Positions 57,678 through 64,000 of a stretch of DNA of 64,000 nucleotides are shown piece by piece. Numbering within the stretch: position 1 is the first letter of the stretch; each line of letters starts with the position of its first letter. The translations under genes were made by a program, and so were the position numbers. Source of the DNA: Streptomyces sp. NBC_00239 (lineage in GTDB: Bacteria; Actinomycetota; Actinomycetes; Streptomycetales; Streptomycetaceae); the NCBI RefSeq assembly GCF_036194065.1, contig NZ_CP108095.1:4216001-4280000 (forward strand), written 5' to 3'. Under the pieces are notes generated by a model. It was not told where the DNA came from. It saw only the letters and a list, made by a program, of their open reading frames with translations, and did no database searches.

Positions 57678-57695
57678 CTATAAATATGTCGATAG
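57678..57695. promoter_or_regulatory. Possible LysR operator
   Basis: CTATAAATATGTCGATAG, with CTAT/ATAG arms, about 36 bases upstream of the regulator start and AT-rich against a GC-rich background; fits a LysR-type T-N11-A box. Confidence 0.5.
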
Positions 57696-57774
57696 GTCTC
57701 TGTCGTTAGCGTGATTGGACTCTGACGCAGAGTCAACTAGCCTTGTCTGTGTGGTTCTTCGCGCGTGGAACCCG

Positions 57775-57813
57775 GGACGGTCCGAGCCATGAGGGGGGAG
57801 GCTCGGACCGTCC
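57775..57813 (-). terminator. Terminator after the gamma-lyase gene
   Basis: Arms GGACGGTCCGAGCC (57775-57788) and GGCTCGGACCGTCC (57800-57813), 17 bases past the stop. Confidence 0.85.
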
Positions 57814-57829
57814 GTTGTGCGTAGGGCGT

Positions 57830-58978
57830 CTACGCAGGCGGGCTTGCGGCGAGGTCGAGGGCGCGTAGCACGTCCGTGACCAGGTCTTCGGTGTCCTCGG
57901 CGCCGGCGGAGAAGCGGATGAAGCCTTCCGGTACGGCGTCCCCGCCCCACCGGCCGCGCCGCTCGGCGGTGGACCGTACGCTTCCGAAGCTCGTGGCGTC
58001 CTCGACGAGCCGCAGCGCGGCGAGAAAGCGCTCGGCGTGGGCGCGGTCGGGGAGCGTGAAGGACACCACGCTGCCGTACGAGGCCATCTGGCGGGTGGCC
58101 GTCTTGTGCGCGGGGTCCGTGGGGAGGCCCGGGTGGCGCAGGCCGGTCACGTCGGTGCGGCCGGCCAGGGCCTGGGCGACGGCGAGGGCGTTGCCGCATT
58201 GGCGCTGTGCGCGCAGGTGGAGGGTGGCCAGCGAGCGGTGGGCGAGCCAGGCTTCCATCGGGCCGGGGATGGCCCCGACGATCTTGCGCCAGTTCCGGAC
58301 GCGCGCGGCGAGTTCCGGGGTCCGGCACACGACGTATCCGAGGAGCAGGTCGCCGTGTCCGGTGAGTCCCTTGGTGCCGCTGGCCACGGAGAAGTCCGCG
58401 CCGAGTTCCAGCGGGCGCTGGCCGAGGGGGGTGGCGAGGGTGTTGTCCACGGCGACCAGGGCTCCGGCCCGGTGCGCGGCCTCGGCCAGGGCGCGGATGT
58501 CGCAGACGTCGAGCCCGGGGTTGGAGGGGCTCTCGATCCACAGCAGCCGTGCCCCGTCGAGGTGGGCCAGCTGGGCCTCGCCGGCGGTGGGCGCGGTGCG
58601 GACCTCGACGCCGTACTCCTCCAGTTGGGTGCGCACGAGCGGCAGGGCCTGGTAGCCGTCGTCGGGGAGGACGACCGTGTCGCCGGTGCGGGCGTGGGCG
58701 AGGAGGACGGCGCTGACGGCGGCCATGCCGGAGGCGAAGACGACGGTTTCGGCGCCGTCCAGGCCGGGGGCCTCCAGCTCGCCGATGGCCCGTTCCAGCA
58801 GGGTCCAGGTCGGGTTGGTGTCGCGGCCGTAGGTGTACGGGCCTTCGACGTCGCCGGGCAGGTGGAAGTGCGCGGCGAACACCGGGCCGGGCAGAGTGGG
58901 TTCGTTCTTGACGGGTTCGGGCAGGCCGGCGCGTACGGCGCGGGTGCCGTCTCCGTAGGACGGTGCGGGATCGTTCAT
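57830..58978 (-). CDS. Cystathionine gamma-lyase/PLP-dependent trans-sulfuration enzyme
   Basis: 382 residues from ATG 58978 with GGGGGAGG upstream. Cys/Met-metabolism PLP family: Y-T-Y-G-R-D near residue 50, FASGMAAVSAVLL near 81, VDNTLATPLGQRPLELGADFSVASGTKGLTGHGD with the PLP Lys in SGTK near 205, and the C-terminal VPEGFIRFSAG. Family members split cystathionine or related thioethers; the exact substrate is uncertain. It lies 73 bases downstream of the holin-like gene. Confidence 0.9.
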   Translation of the reverse strand: MNDPAPSYGDGTRAVRAGLPEPVKNEPTLPGPVFAAHFHLPGDVEGPYTYGRDTNPTWTLLERAIGELEAPGLDGAETVVFASGMAAVSAVLLAHARTGDTVVLPDDGYQALPLVRTQLEEYGVEVRTAPTAGEAQLAHLDGARLLWIESPSNPGLDVCDIRALAEAAHRAGALVAVDNTLATPLGQRPLELGADFSVASGTKGLTGHGDLLLGYVVCRTPELAARVRNWRKIVGAIPGPMEAWLAHRSLATLHLRAQRQCGNALAVAQALAGRTDVTGLRHPGLPTDPAHKTATRQMASYGSVVSFTLPDRAHAERFLAALRLVEDATSFGSVRSTAERRGRWGGDAVPEGFIRFSAGAEDTEDLVTDVLRALDLAASPPA

Positions 58979-59051
58979 CGCGGGTCCTCCCCCGGTACGC
59001 CGACGAAGCTGACGAAGCCGTCGAAGCGGCCGCGGTGGGCAGGGCGGTCGC

Positions 59052-59432
59052 TCACCTGTTGTCCGGCAGGACGAGGTTCAGGGCCCAGGAGACGATGCTG
59101 ATGATCAGGCCGCCGAGGACCGCCCACCAGAAGCCGTCCACGTGGAAGCTGAGGTCGAACTGCTCGGCCAGCCAGGAGGTCAGCATCAGCATCAGGGCGT
59201 TCACGACGAGCGTGAACAGGCCGAGGGTGAGGATGAACAGCGGCAGCGAGAGCAACTTCACGATCGGCTTGACGAGGAAGTTGACCAGGCCGAAGATCAG
59301 CGCGACCAGGATGAGGGTGAGGGTCCTCCTGCCGAGGCTGCTGCCGTCGTCGAGGGTGAGTCCCGCGAGCAGCCAGATCGCCACGGCAAGGGCCGCCGCA
59401 TTGGCGACCGTCTTGACTACGAAATTCGTCAT
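59052..59432 (-). CDS. Phage-holin-family (YvlD-like) membrane protein
   Basis: 126 residues from ATG 59432. Four hydrophobic helices: about 9-24, 35-56, 60-85 and 98-120, with the characteristic GLVNFLVKPIVKLLSLPLFILTLGLFTLVVNALMLML run seen in PF04020 proteins. Despite the name these are housekeeping membrane proteins with no known role, not phage lysis genes. Confidence 0.88.
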   Translation of the reverse strand: MTNFVVKTVANAAALAVAIWLLAGLTLDDGSSLGRRTLTLILVALIFGLVNFLVKPIVKLLSLPLFILTLGLFTLVVNALMLMLTSWLAEQFDLSFHVDGFWWAVLGGLIISIVSWALNLVLPDNR

Positions 59433-59529
59433 GTGTCTGATCGTGGCAGAGAGGATCCGCGTGTGACATCGGCAGCGCAGCGGAAACACGGAACCCGGAA
59501 CACGAGTGAACGCAAGGGGCACACCAGCG

Positions 59530-59850
59530 ATGAAGGCATTCCGACTGGACGAACTGGAGGCGGAGCGGGCCGCGAACGACGGCGCGTATCTCCAGTTCCT
59601 CAGGGAACGCAACATGTCCGTCGGCCTGTACGCGCTGGATGCCGGGCGGAGTGATCCGCAGCAGCCGCACCGCGAGGACGAGGTGTATTTCGTCGTCAGC
59701 GGGCGGGCCTCGATCACGGTCGGGGAGGAGACGACGACGGTCGCGCGCGGCAGCGTGGTGTACGTGCCGGCGGGGGTGCCGCACCGGTTCCACCACATCT
59801 CCGAGGACCTGAAGGTGCTGGTGGTCTTCTCGCCGCCGGAGGGCTCCTGA
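59530..59850 (+). CDS. Cupin-domain protein
   Basis: 106 residues from ATG 59530. A single cupin barrel: PHREDEVYFVVSGRASITVG (His-x3-Glu type metal motif near 42-61) and PAGVPHRFHHISED near 82-95 with the second His. Metal-dependent enzyme or small-molecule binder; substrate unknown. The gene points away from the holin-like gene. Confidence 0.87.
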   Translation: MKAFRLDELEAERAANDGAYLQFLRERNMSVGLYALDAGRSDPQQPHREDEVYFVVSGRASITVGEETTTVARGSVVYVPAGVPHRFHHISEDLKVLVVFSPPEGS

Positions 59851-60038
59851 CCTGCTCGGACCCGGTCCGTCCCTGAGGGTCCACCGCCGTTGTCGGCCCG
59901 TTTCCCTTAGGGGTCGGATCAGGGGACTCCAAGGGATCGGGGCCGCCCGTACGGCCTCCCGCGCTCCTAGCATCGAAGCAGTAGGAGCCAGCGCGGCACG
60001 GTCCGCGAAGAGCGGGAAGAGCGGAAGAGGTAGAGCAC

Positions 60039-60266
60039 ATGGACGGGTTCCGAGAGACTTTGGCCGGTATGCCCGGTTGGGTAAAGTGGGTCGCCATTCC
60101 GCTGATTGCCCTTTTCGTGTTCGGCGGAGTGATCGGCTCGATCCTCTCTTCGCTGATCGGTTTCGCCTTCAATGTGCTGCTGTTCGCGGCTCTCGTCGGC
60201 GGGCTGGTCTTCCTCGTGAAGGCGTTTGGCGGAGCGAAGCCGAAGGCCGGGCGAAGCGACTGGTAG
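60039..60266 (+). CDS. DUF5326 small membrane protein
   Basis: 75 residues from ATG 60039. Two hydrophobic helices (about 16-38 and 42-62) after a short amphipathic start FRETLAGMPGWVKW, and a basic tail. A streptomycete-specific family of unknown function, found upstream of ssgR. Confidence 0.85.
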   Translation: MDGFRETLAGMPGWVKWVAIPLIALFVFGGVIGSILSSLIGFAFNVLLFAALVGGLVFLVKAFGGAKPKAGRSDW

Positions 60267-60530
60267 GAGCCTTGGGTAACGGTCGGTCCCCCGTTACGCC
60301 GATTAACCCGGCCGGGGGATCGATGGGGCCTAAACCCCCCTCATGCCAGGAATCGGCGGATAGAGTGGCAATCTGTGTCGTTTCCTGGGTGCCGCAGCCG
60401 ATCGCACTGCTCTGACCTGCGGTCATATCGGCACCGCGGCGCATCGACCCCCAGGGAACGCGGCAGCTGCGGGGGCGGCCCCCGCGGGTGGGTCACCCCA
60501 ATGGCCCGCCGCCACGCCTGGGGGTGAGCT

Positions 60531-61301
60531 TTGCCATCGGTTCACAACGCCGCTGTTCCGACCCTGATCGGTTCGGTGCAGAGGGCGCTGAGGCTGCTCG
60601 AAGCGGTCGGGTCTCATGGCGACGGGGCTCCGGCGAAGCAGCTCGCGCGCGAGGCCGGGCTCCCGCTCCCCACCGCTTACCACCTGCTGCGCACCCTGAC
60701 CCACGAGGGCTACCTGCGCCGGGAGGGCGGAGTGTTCGTCCTCGGTGACGCCGCCGAGCGGCTGGCGGGCGGCGGACTCCAGCAGAAACGTCGCAGCATG
60801 ATCCTCGACTCGCTCGCGCACTTCCGTGACGTCATCGGCGCCCCCGTCTACTTCGCCGTCTACCGGGAGGGCGAGATCGAGGTGGTCGGGGTGTCCGACA
60901 CCCCCGGCGACCCCGCCGTCGAGGAGTGGGCCGACTTCCGCGAGACCGGTCACGCGCACGCCGTCGGCCAGTGCCTGCTCGGCCAGCTCGACGAGAAGAC
61001 CCGGCGCGACCACTACGCCCGCCACCCCCTCCAGGCCGTCACCCCGTACTCCGTGCGCGATGTTCGGTCCCTGGAGGACCGCATCGCCGCCCTGGAGCGG
61101 ATGCAGCCGGTGGTCGAGCGCCAGGAGTACGCCCTCGGAACGGTCTGCGCGGCCATCCCGATCACGGCCGGCGACGCCGCCGCGACCATGGCGATTTCTC
61201 TCCCTCTGCACCAGCAGGACCGATTGCTCTGTGTGGTTGATCGGCTACGGAGTGAAGTAGGCGCGCTGTTGAGTACCCTCTCGTTCTCTATCAGTATCTG
61301 A
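60531..61301 (+). CDS. ssgR: SsgR, IclR-family regulator of ssgA
   Basis: 256 residues using a TTG at 60531, preceded by GGGGTGAG; other starts in frame are GTG codons further in, and the family N-terminus is variable, so the true start is uncertain. The N-terminal winged helix (VQRALRLLEAVGSHGDGAPAKQLAREAGLPLPTAYHLLRTL, about 16-55) and the effector domain (VYFAVYREGEIEVVGV ... HAHAVGQCLLGQLDEKTRRDHYARH) are IclR-like. In S. coelicolor SsgR activates ssgA; the same layout here supports that role. Confidence 0.9.
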   Translation: MPSVHNAAVPTLIGSVQRALRLLEAVGSHGDGAPAKQLAREAGLPLPTAYHLLRTLTHEGYLRREGGVFVLGDAAERLAGGGLQQKRRSMILDSLAHFRDVIGAPVYFAVYREGEIEVVGVSDTPGDPAVEEWADFRETGHAHAVGQCLLGQLDEKTRRDHYARHPLQAVTPYSVRDVRSLEDRIAALERMQPVVERQEYALGTVCAAIPITAGDAAATMAISLPLHQQDRLLCVVDRLRSEVGALLSTLSFSISI

Positions 61302-61399
61302 AAACTCACTCCTTGTGATCTCTTGCCGCTTCCACCACTCTTGTCAAGAGGGCCCTGGGGGATCATTCCTGGCCACTTCCACTTACAGCGGGGTAGGCA

Positions 61400-61849
61400 A
61401 TGCGCGAGTCGGTACAGGCAGAGGTCATGATGAGCTTCCTCGTCTCTGAGGAGCTCTCGTTCCGGATCCCGGTGGAACTCCGGTACGACGCTCGTGACCC
61501 CTACGCAATCCGCTTGACCTTCCACCTCCCCGGCGACATGCCCGTGACCTGGGCGTTCGGCCGGGAACTCCTTCTCGACGGCATCAACAAGCCGTGCGGT
61601 GACGGTGATGTGCACATCGCCCCCACCGATCCGGAGGAGCTGTCCGACGTCCACATCCGGCTCCAGGTCGGCAGCGACCGGGCCCTGTTCCGTGCCAGTG
61701 CGGCTCCACTGGTGGCGTTCCTCGACCGGACCGACCGGCTCGTGCCGCTCGGCCAGGAGCGCAACCTCGGCGACTTCGAGCAGCATCTCGACGACGCACT
61801 CGACAAGATCCTGGCCGAGACCAGGCAGAACGAGCAGAACGCGGGCTGA
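61400..61849 (+). CDS. ssgA: SsgA, sporulation-specific cell division regulator
   Basis: 149 residues from ATG 61400, GGGGTAGG upstream; ATG 61430 would give 139 residues. SsgA-like proteins are unique to morphologically complex actinobacteria and recruit SsgB-FtsZ to septum sites in aerial hyphae; SsgA activity is needed for sporulation septa. Recognised by FRIPVELRYDARDPYAIRLTFHLPGD and VTWAFGRELLLDGI, with VPLGQERNLGDFEQHLDDAL near the end. The immediate upstream gene is ssgR. Presence shows that this organism makes spores by septation. Confidence 0.95.
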   Translation: MRESVQAEVMMSFLVSEELSFRIPVELRYDARDPYAIRLTFHLPGDMPVTWAFGRELLLDGINKPCGDGDVHIAPTDPEELSDVHIRLQVGSDRALFRASAAPLVAFLDRTDRLVPLGQERNLGDFEQHLDDALDKILAETRQNEQNAG

Positions 61850-61940
61850 CCCCGGCCCGACCCCGGCCCGCGGACCACCCCCCGGACCCGGCGCACCCGC
61901 GGACCCCGACCACCCCACCACAGGACCCGACCCAGACGAG
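61850..61940. other. C-rich convergent gap between ssgA and yibE-like gene
   Basis: 91 bases with no hairpin terminator. The plus strand is C-rich with a tandem GACCCCGGCCC unit (61851-61872); the minus strand has several G3-G6 runs. Confidence 0.5.
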
Positions 61941-63392
61941 TCAGTGCTTGCGGCGCCGTCCCCGGCCGCCGCGGACCGGTCCGGCCGGCCCGGCTCCCGG
62001 GGACCCCGGCCGGTCGGCGGAGACCACCAGCGCGGCCAGCGCCGTCGTCACCGGAACCGACGCCACCAGGCCGATCGACCCCACCAGGGTCCGTACGATC
62101 TCCACGGCGACCAGCTCGCTGGTGGCCACCGAGCCCATGCTGCTCTGTGCGATCGAGAACAGCAGCAACAGCGGGAGCGCCGCGCCCGCGTACGCCAGGA
62201 CCAGGGTGTTCACCACCGACGCGATGTGATCCCGGCCGATCCTGATGGCCGCGCGGTACACCGCCCGCGGCCCCATCGACGGGTCCGCCTGGTGGAGTTC
62301 CCACACCGCCGACGTCTGGGTGACCGTCACATCGTCGAGCACACCCAGCGATCCGATGATCACACCTGCAAGCAGCAGGCCGCTCATGTCGATCCCCGGG
62401 TACAGCCCGTGGATCAACCCGGTGTTGTCGTCCGTGTTCCCGCTCAGGAACGCCCAGTCGATGAACAGCGATCCGAGCACCCCGATCAGCAGCAGCGACA
62501 CCAGGGTGCCCAGCACCGCGACCGACGTACGCGCCGACAACCCGTGACACATGTACAGGCCGATCAGCATGATGGCGCTGGCCCCGACCACCGCCACCAC
62601 CAGCGGGTTCGAGCCCTGCAGGATCGCCGGCAGGATGAACAGCGTCAGGACCCCGAAGCTCACCACCAGCGCGATCAGCGCGAACAGCCCCCGCAGCCGG
62701 CCGACCGCGACGACCGCCAGCGCGAAGATCCCGGCCAGCACGGCCATCGGAAGTTTGCGGTTGAGATCGATGACGGAGTACTGGAGGTCCCGGGGCGCGT
62801 CCGGCGCGTACGCGAGGACGACTTCCTGACCCTGCTTCAACTGCCGCGGTGCGCCCGGCTGGACGATCTCCACGAAGGTGCGGCCGCGGTCCCGGCCGGA
62901 GGTGACCTCGACGGTCGCCTTCCCGCACAGGTCCTGCTGCGAGGGGTTCGTCTTGCCCCCCTCGGGGCTGGACGGGTCGGCGGGCGGAGGCGTCTGGGCC
63001 GCGTTGACGCTCTTGCAGTCGACCATGTCCAGCCGCGCCACCCGGCCCTGCTGGGTCTGCCGGTCGAAGCCGATACCGGTGCGCTCGTGGCCCGGCGCGC
63101 CGCCCGGCCACAGCACCACCAGTCCGACGACGACGGCGGTCGCGAACGGGATCAGCACCGCGGCGATCACCTTGCGCAGGTGCTTGGAGACGGGCGCGGC
63201 CGGGCCGTGGCCGTGTGAGTGCCCGTGACCGTGCCCCGGCTCGCTGCCGTGCCCGTGGCCGCCACCGTGCCCGTGGCCGGAGTCGCCCCCGTGCCCGTGG
63301 CCCGGGTCGCGGCCGTGTCCGTGGCCCGGCTCTCCGCCGTGCCCATGGCTGTGACCGGAGGGTTCTGTGGGGGGCTGCGGCGAGGTCGTCAC
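61941..63392 (-). CDS. YibE/F family membrane protein with His-rich N-terminus
   Basis: 483 residues from GTG 63392 (GTG 63425 is another option). Residues 14-62 form a Gly-His repeat with 16 His. A TM helix follows near 75-95, then an external loop with a few Cys (VDCKSV, DLCGKA), and about seven TM helices to the end (LPMAVLAGIFALAVVAVGRL ... ALAALVVS), the YibE/F core. Function of the family is unknown; the His region may bind a transition metal such as Ni, Zn or Co, and export or sensing is possible. It converges on ssgA and diverges from thiC. Confidence 0.82.
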   Translation of the reverse strand: MTTSPQPPTEPSGHSHGHGGEPGHGHGRDPGHGHGGDSGHGHGGGHGHGSEPGHGHGHSHGHGPAAPVSKHLRKVIAAVLIPFATAVVVGLVVLWPGGAPGHERTGIGFDRQTQQGRVARLDMVDCKSVNAAQTPPPADPSSPEGGKTNPSQQDLCGKATVEVTSGRDRGRTFVEIVQPGAPRQLKQGQEVVLAYAPDAPRDLQYSVIDLNRKLPMAVLAGIFALAVVAVGRLRGLFALIALVVSFGVLTLFILPAILQGSNPLVVAVVGASAIMLIGLYMCHGLSARTSVAVLGTLVSLLLIGVLGSLFIDWAFLSGNTDDNTGLIHGLYPGIDMSGLLLAGVIIGSLGVLDDVTVTQTSAVWELHQADPSMGPRAVYRAAIRIGRDHIASVVNTLVLAYAGAALPLLLLFSIAQSSMGSVATSELVAVEIVRTLVGSIGLVASVPVTTALAALVVSADRPGSPGAGPAGPVRGGRGRRRKH

Positions 63393-63473
63393 TGCCTGAT
63401 CATCGCAAGAGATGAGGGGGCCCACTGTTCAGCACGCCACAGATGACGCTAGCGTGGGGGCACCTTTGCACAA

Positions 63474-63600
63474 CGCGGGAGCTCGGAGCACCGGGCTGAG
63501 AGGGCGCTGATCACCGTACGCGCGTCGAGAGACGGGTACGGGAAGAGGCTGCGTCGACCGCCGAACCTGTTACCGGGTAATGCCGGCGTAGGGAGATAGG
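63474..63600 (+). promoter_or_regulatory. TPP (THI-box) riboswitch of thiC
   Basis: Conserved thi-box parts are visible: CTGAGA (63496-63501) in the sensor arm, GAACCTG (63563-63569) and TGCCGGCGTAGGGA (63581-63594) closing to the thiC ribosome site. The insert between the arms is a stem with GTACGCG... as in other actinobacterial versions. Binding thiamine pyrophosphate should block initiation of thiC, because the GGGAG ribosome site lies in the last conserved segment. Confidence 0.92.
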
Positions 63601-63604
63601 TCTC

Positions 63605-64000
63605 ATGACCATTCAGGACGCACGCACGCCTGCCGTCAGCCAGAACAGCGACGGCGGGGACGAGCGCAAGCCGGGCTGGCACAAGGGGTACGTCACGGGC
63701 TCCCGCCCCGACATCCAGGTGCCGGTCCGCCAGGTGCACCTCACCAACGGCCAGGACGTCACGCTGTACGACACCTCCGGCCCGTACACCGACCCGCAGA
63801 TCGACACCGACGTACGGCGCGGCCTCGCCCCGCTGCGGGAGAACTGGATCATCGGCCGCGGCGACACCGAGGAGTACGCGGGCCGGCCCGTGCGTCCCGA
63901 GGACGACGGCATCAAGCACACCTCGCCGCGCGGTGGCCTCAAGAACCTCGACGCGGTCTTCCCCGGCCGCCCCCGCCAGCCCCGCCGCGGCCGCGACGGC
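63605..64000 (+). CDS. thiC: Phosphomethylpyrimidine synthase ThiC (3' part missing)
   Basis: First 132 residues from ATG 63605; the gene continues beyond the window. ThiC is a radical SAM-like enzyme that turns aminoimidazole ribotide into the thiamin pyrimidine. The start has a basic WHKGYVTGSRPDIQVPVRQVHL segment, YDTSGPYTDPQIDTDVRRGLAPLRENWI, and RPVRPEDDGIKHTSPRGG, all typical of the ThiC N-terminal domain; the Fe-S motif lies outside the window. Controlled by the TPP riboswitch. Confidence 0.95.
   Translation, partial: MTIQDARTPAVSQNSDGGDERKPGWHKGYVTGSRPDIQVPVRQVHLTNGQDVTLYDTSGPYTDPQIDTDVRRGLAPLRENWIIGRGDTEEYAGRPVRPEDDGIKHTSPRGGLKNLDAVFPGRPRQPRRGRDG

Noticed and set aside
60353..60378. 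GGAAT upstream of ssgR as a sigma-R promoter
   Set aside because: The bases 18 positions later are TCT, not GTT.

Overview
The window is a high-GC actinobacterial chromosome segment spanning the replication origin of a Streptomyces-type organism. Evidence seen directly: strong GC3 bias with many GTG starts; an origin between dnaN and dnaA built from many DnaA boxes around the Streptomyces consensus TTGTCCACA; fourteen perfect parS sites (GTTTCACGTGAAAC) plus one single-mismatch copy; a DnaA with a long charged domain II; and the sporulation pair ssgR-ssgA. The gene order from memory matches the S. coelicolor SCO3870-SCO3928 neighbourhood; no database search was possible.

Layout. 1-1552: 3' part of a secreted protein gene, a 44-residue DLW-39 protein gene and tRNA-Ile(GAT), all leftward. 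1553-11076: leftward replication block DUF3566, gyrA, gyrB, DUF721/DciA-like, recF, gnd, dnaN. 11077-12084: oriC. 12085-13929: dnaA (leftward) with a promoter flanked by DnaA boxes. 14282-20773: rightward rpmH, rnpA, yidD, yidC, jag, rsmG, parA, parB, GNAT. 20846-30433: leftward, head-on to the right-hand fork: trxA, trxB (sigma-R type promoter), rsmA/sigM, a pseudokinase, murJ, and a DUF6049 membrane protein. 30661-32103: cca (rightward). 32239-35353: MFS, ino1 and a PadR regulator with a palindromic operator. 35627-42634: cell-wall genes (class A PBP, membrane glycosyltransferase, alanine-racemase-like PLP enzyme, femX, small membrane protein). 42883-44601: rpsF-ssb-rpsR-rplI with a candidate Shine-Dalgarno-sequestering leader. 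44651-48017: parS cluster, MATE exporter, a DnaA-box-rich intergenic region and dnaB. 48046-59850: accessory or metabolic genes (two-component pair, serine hydrolase, AlkZ-like protein, GNAT, HAD, flavohemoprotein, NUDIX, LysR, gamma-lyase, holin-like protein, cupin). 60039-64000: DUF5326, ssgR, ssgA, a YibE/F-like protein, a TPP riboswitch and the 5' part of thiC.

How it works together. The core is an origin module: initiation (dnaA, oriC, dnaB), the clamp (dnaN), supercoiling (gyrAB), repair (recF), segregation (parAB and parS), protein insertion and translation (yidC, jag, rpmH, rnpA, ribosomal proteins) and cell-wall growth (murJ, PBP, femX). DnaA-box clusters occur not only in oriC but also upstream of dnaA, at the 5' end of parA and upstream of dnaB, suggesting one initiator could tune several steps. 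parS sites lie inside genes, in a stop codon and over a candidate promoter, so ParB loading may affect expression of the host genes.

The most interesting candidates are the DnaA-box clusters at parA and dnaB, the parS-overlapped leaderless promoter of the HAD gene, the split MurJ/pseudokinase pair, the racemase-like enzyme paired with FemX, and the rpsF leader. All are inferences from sequence and need the tests stated.
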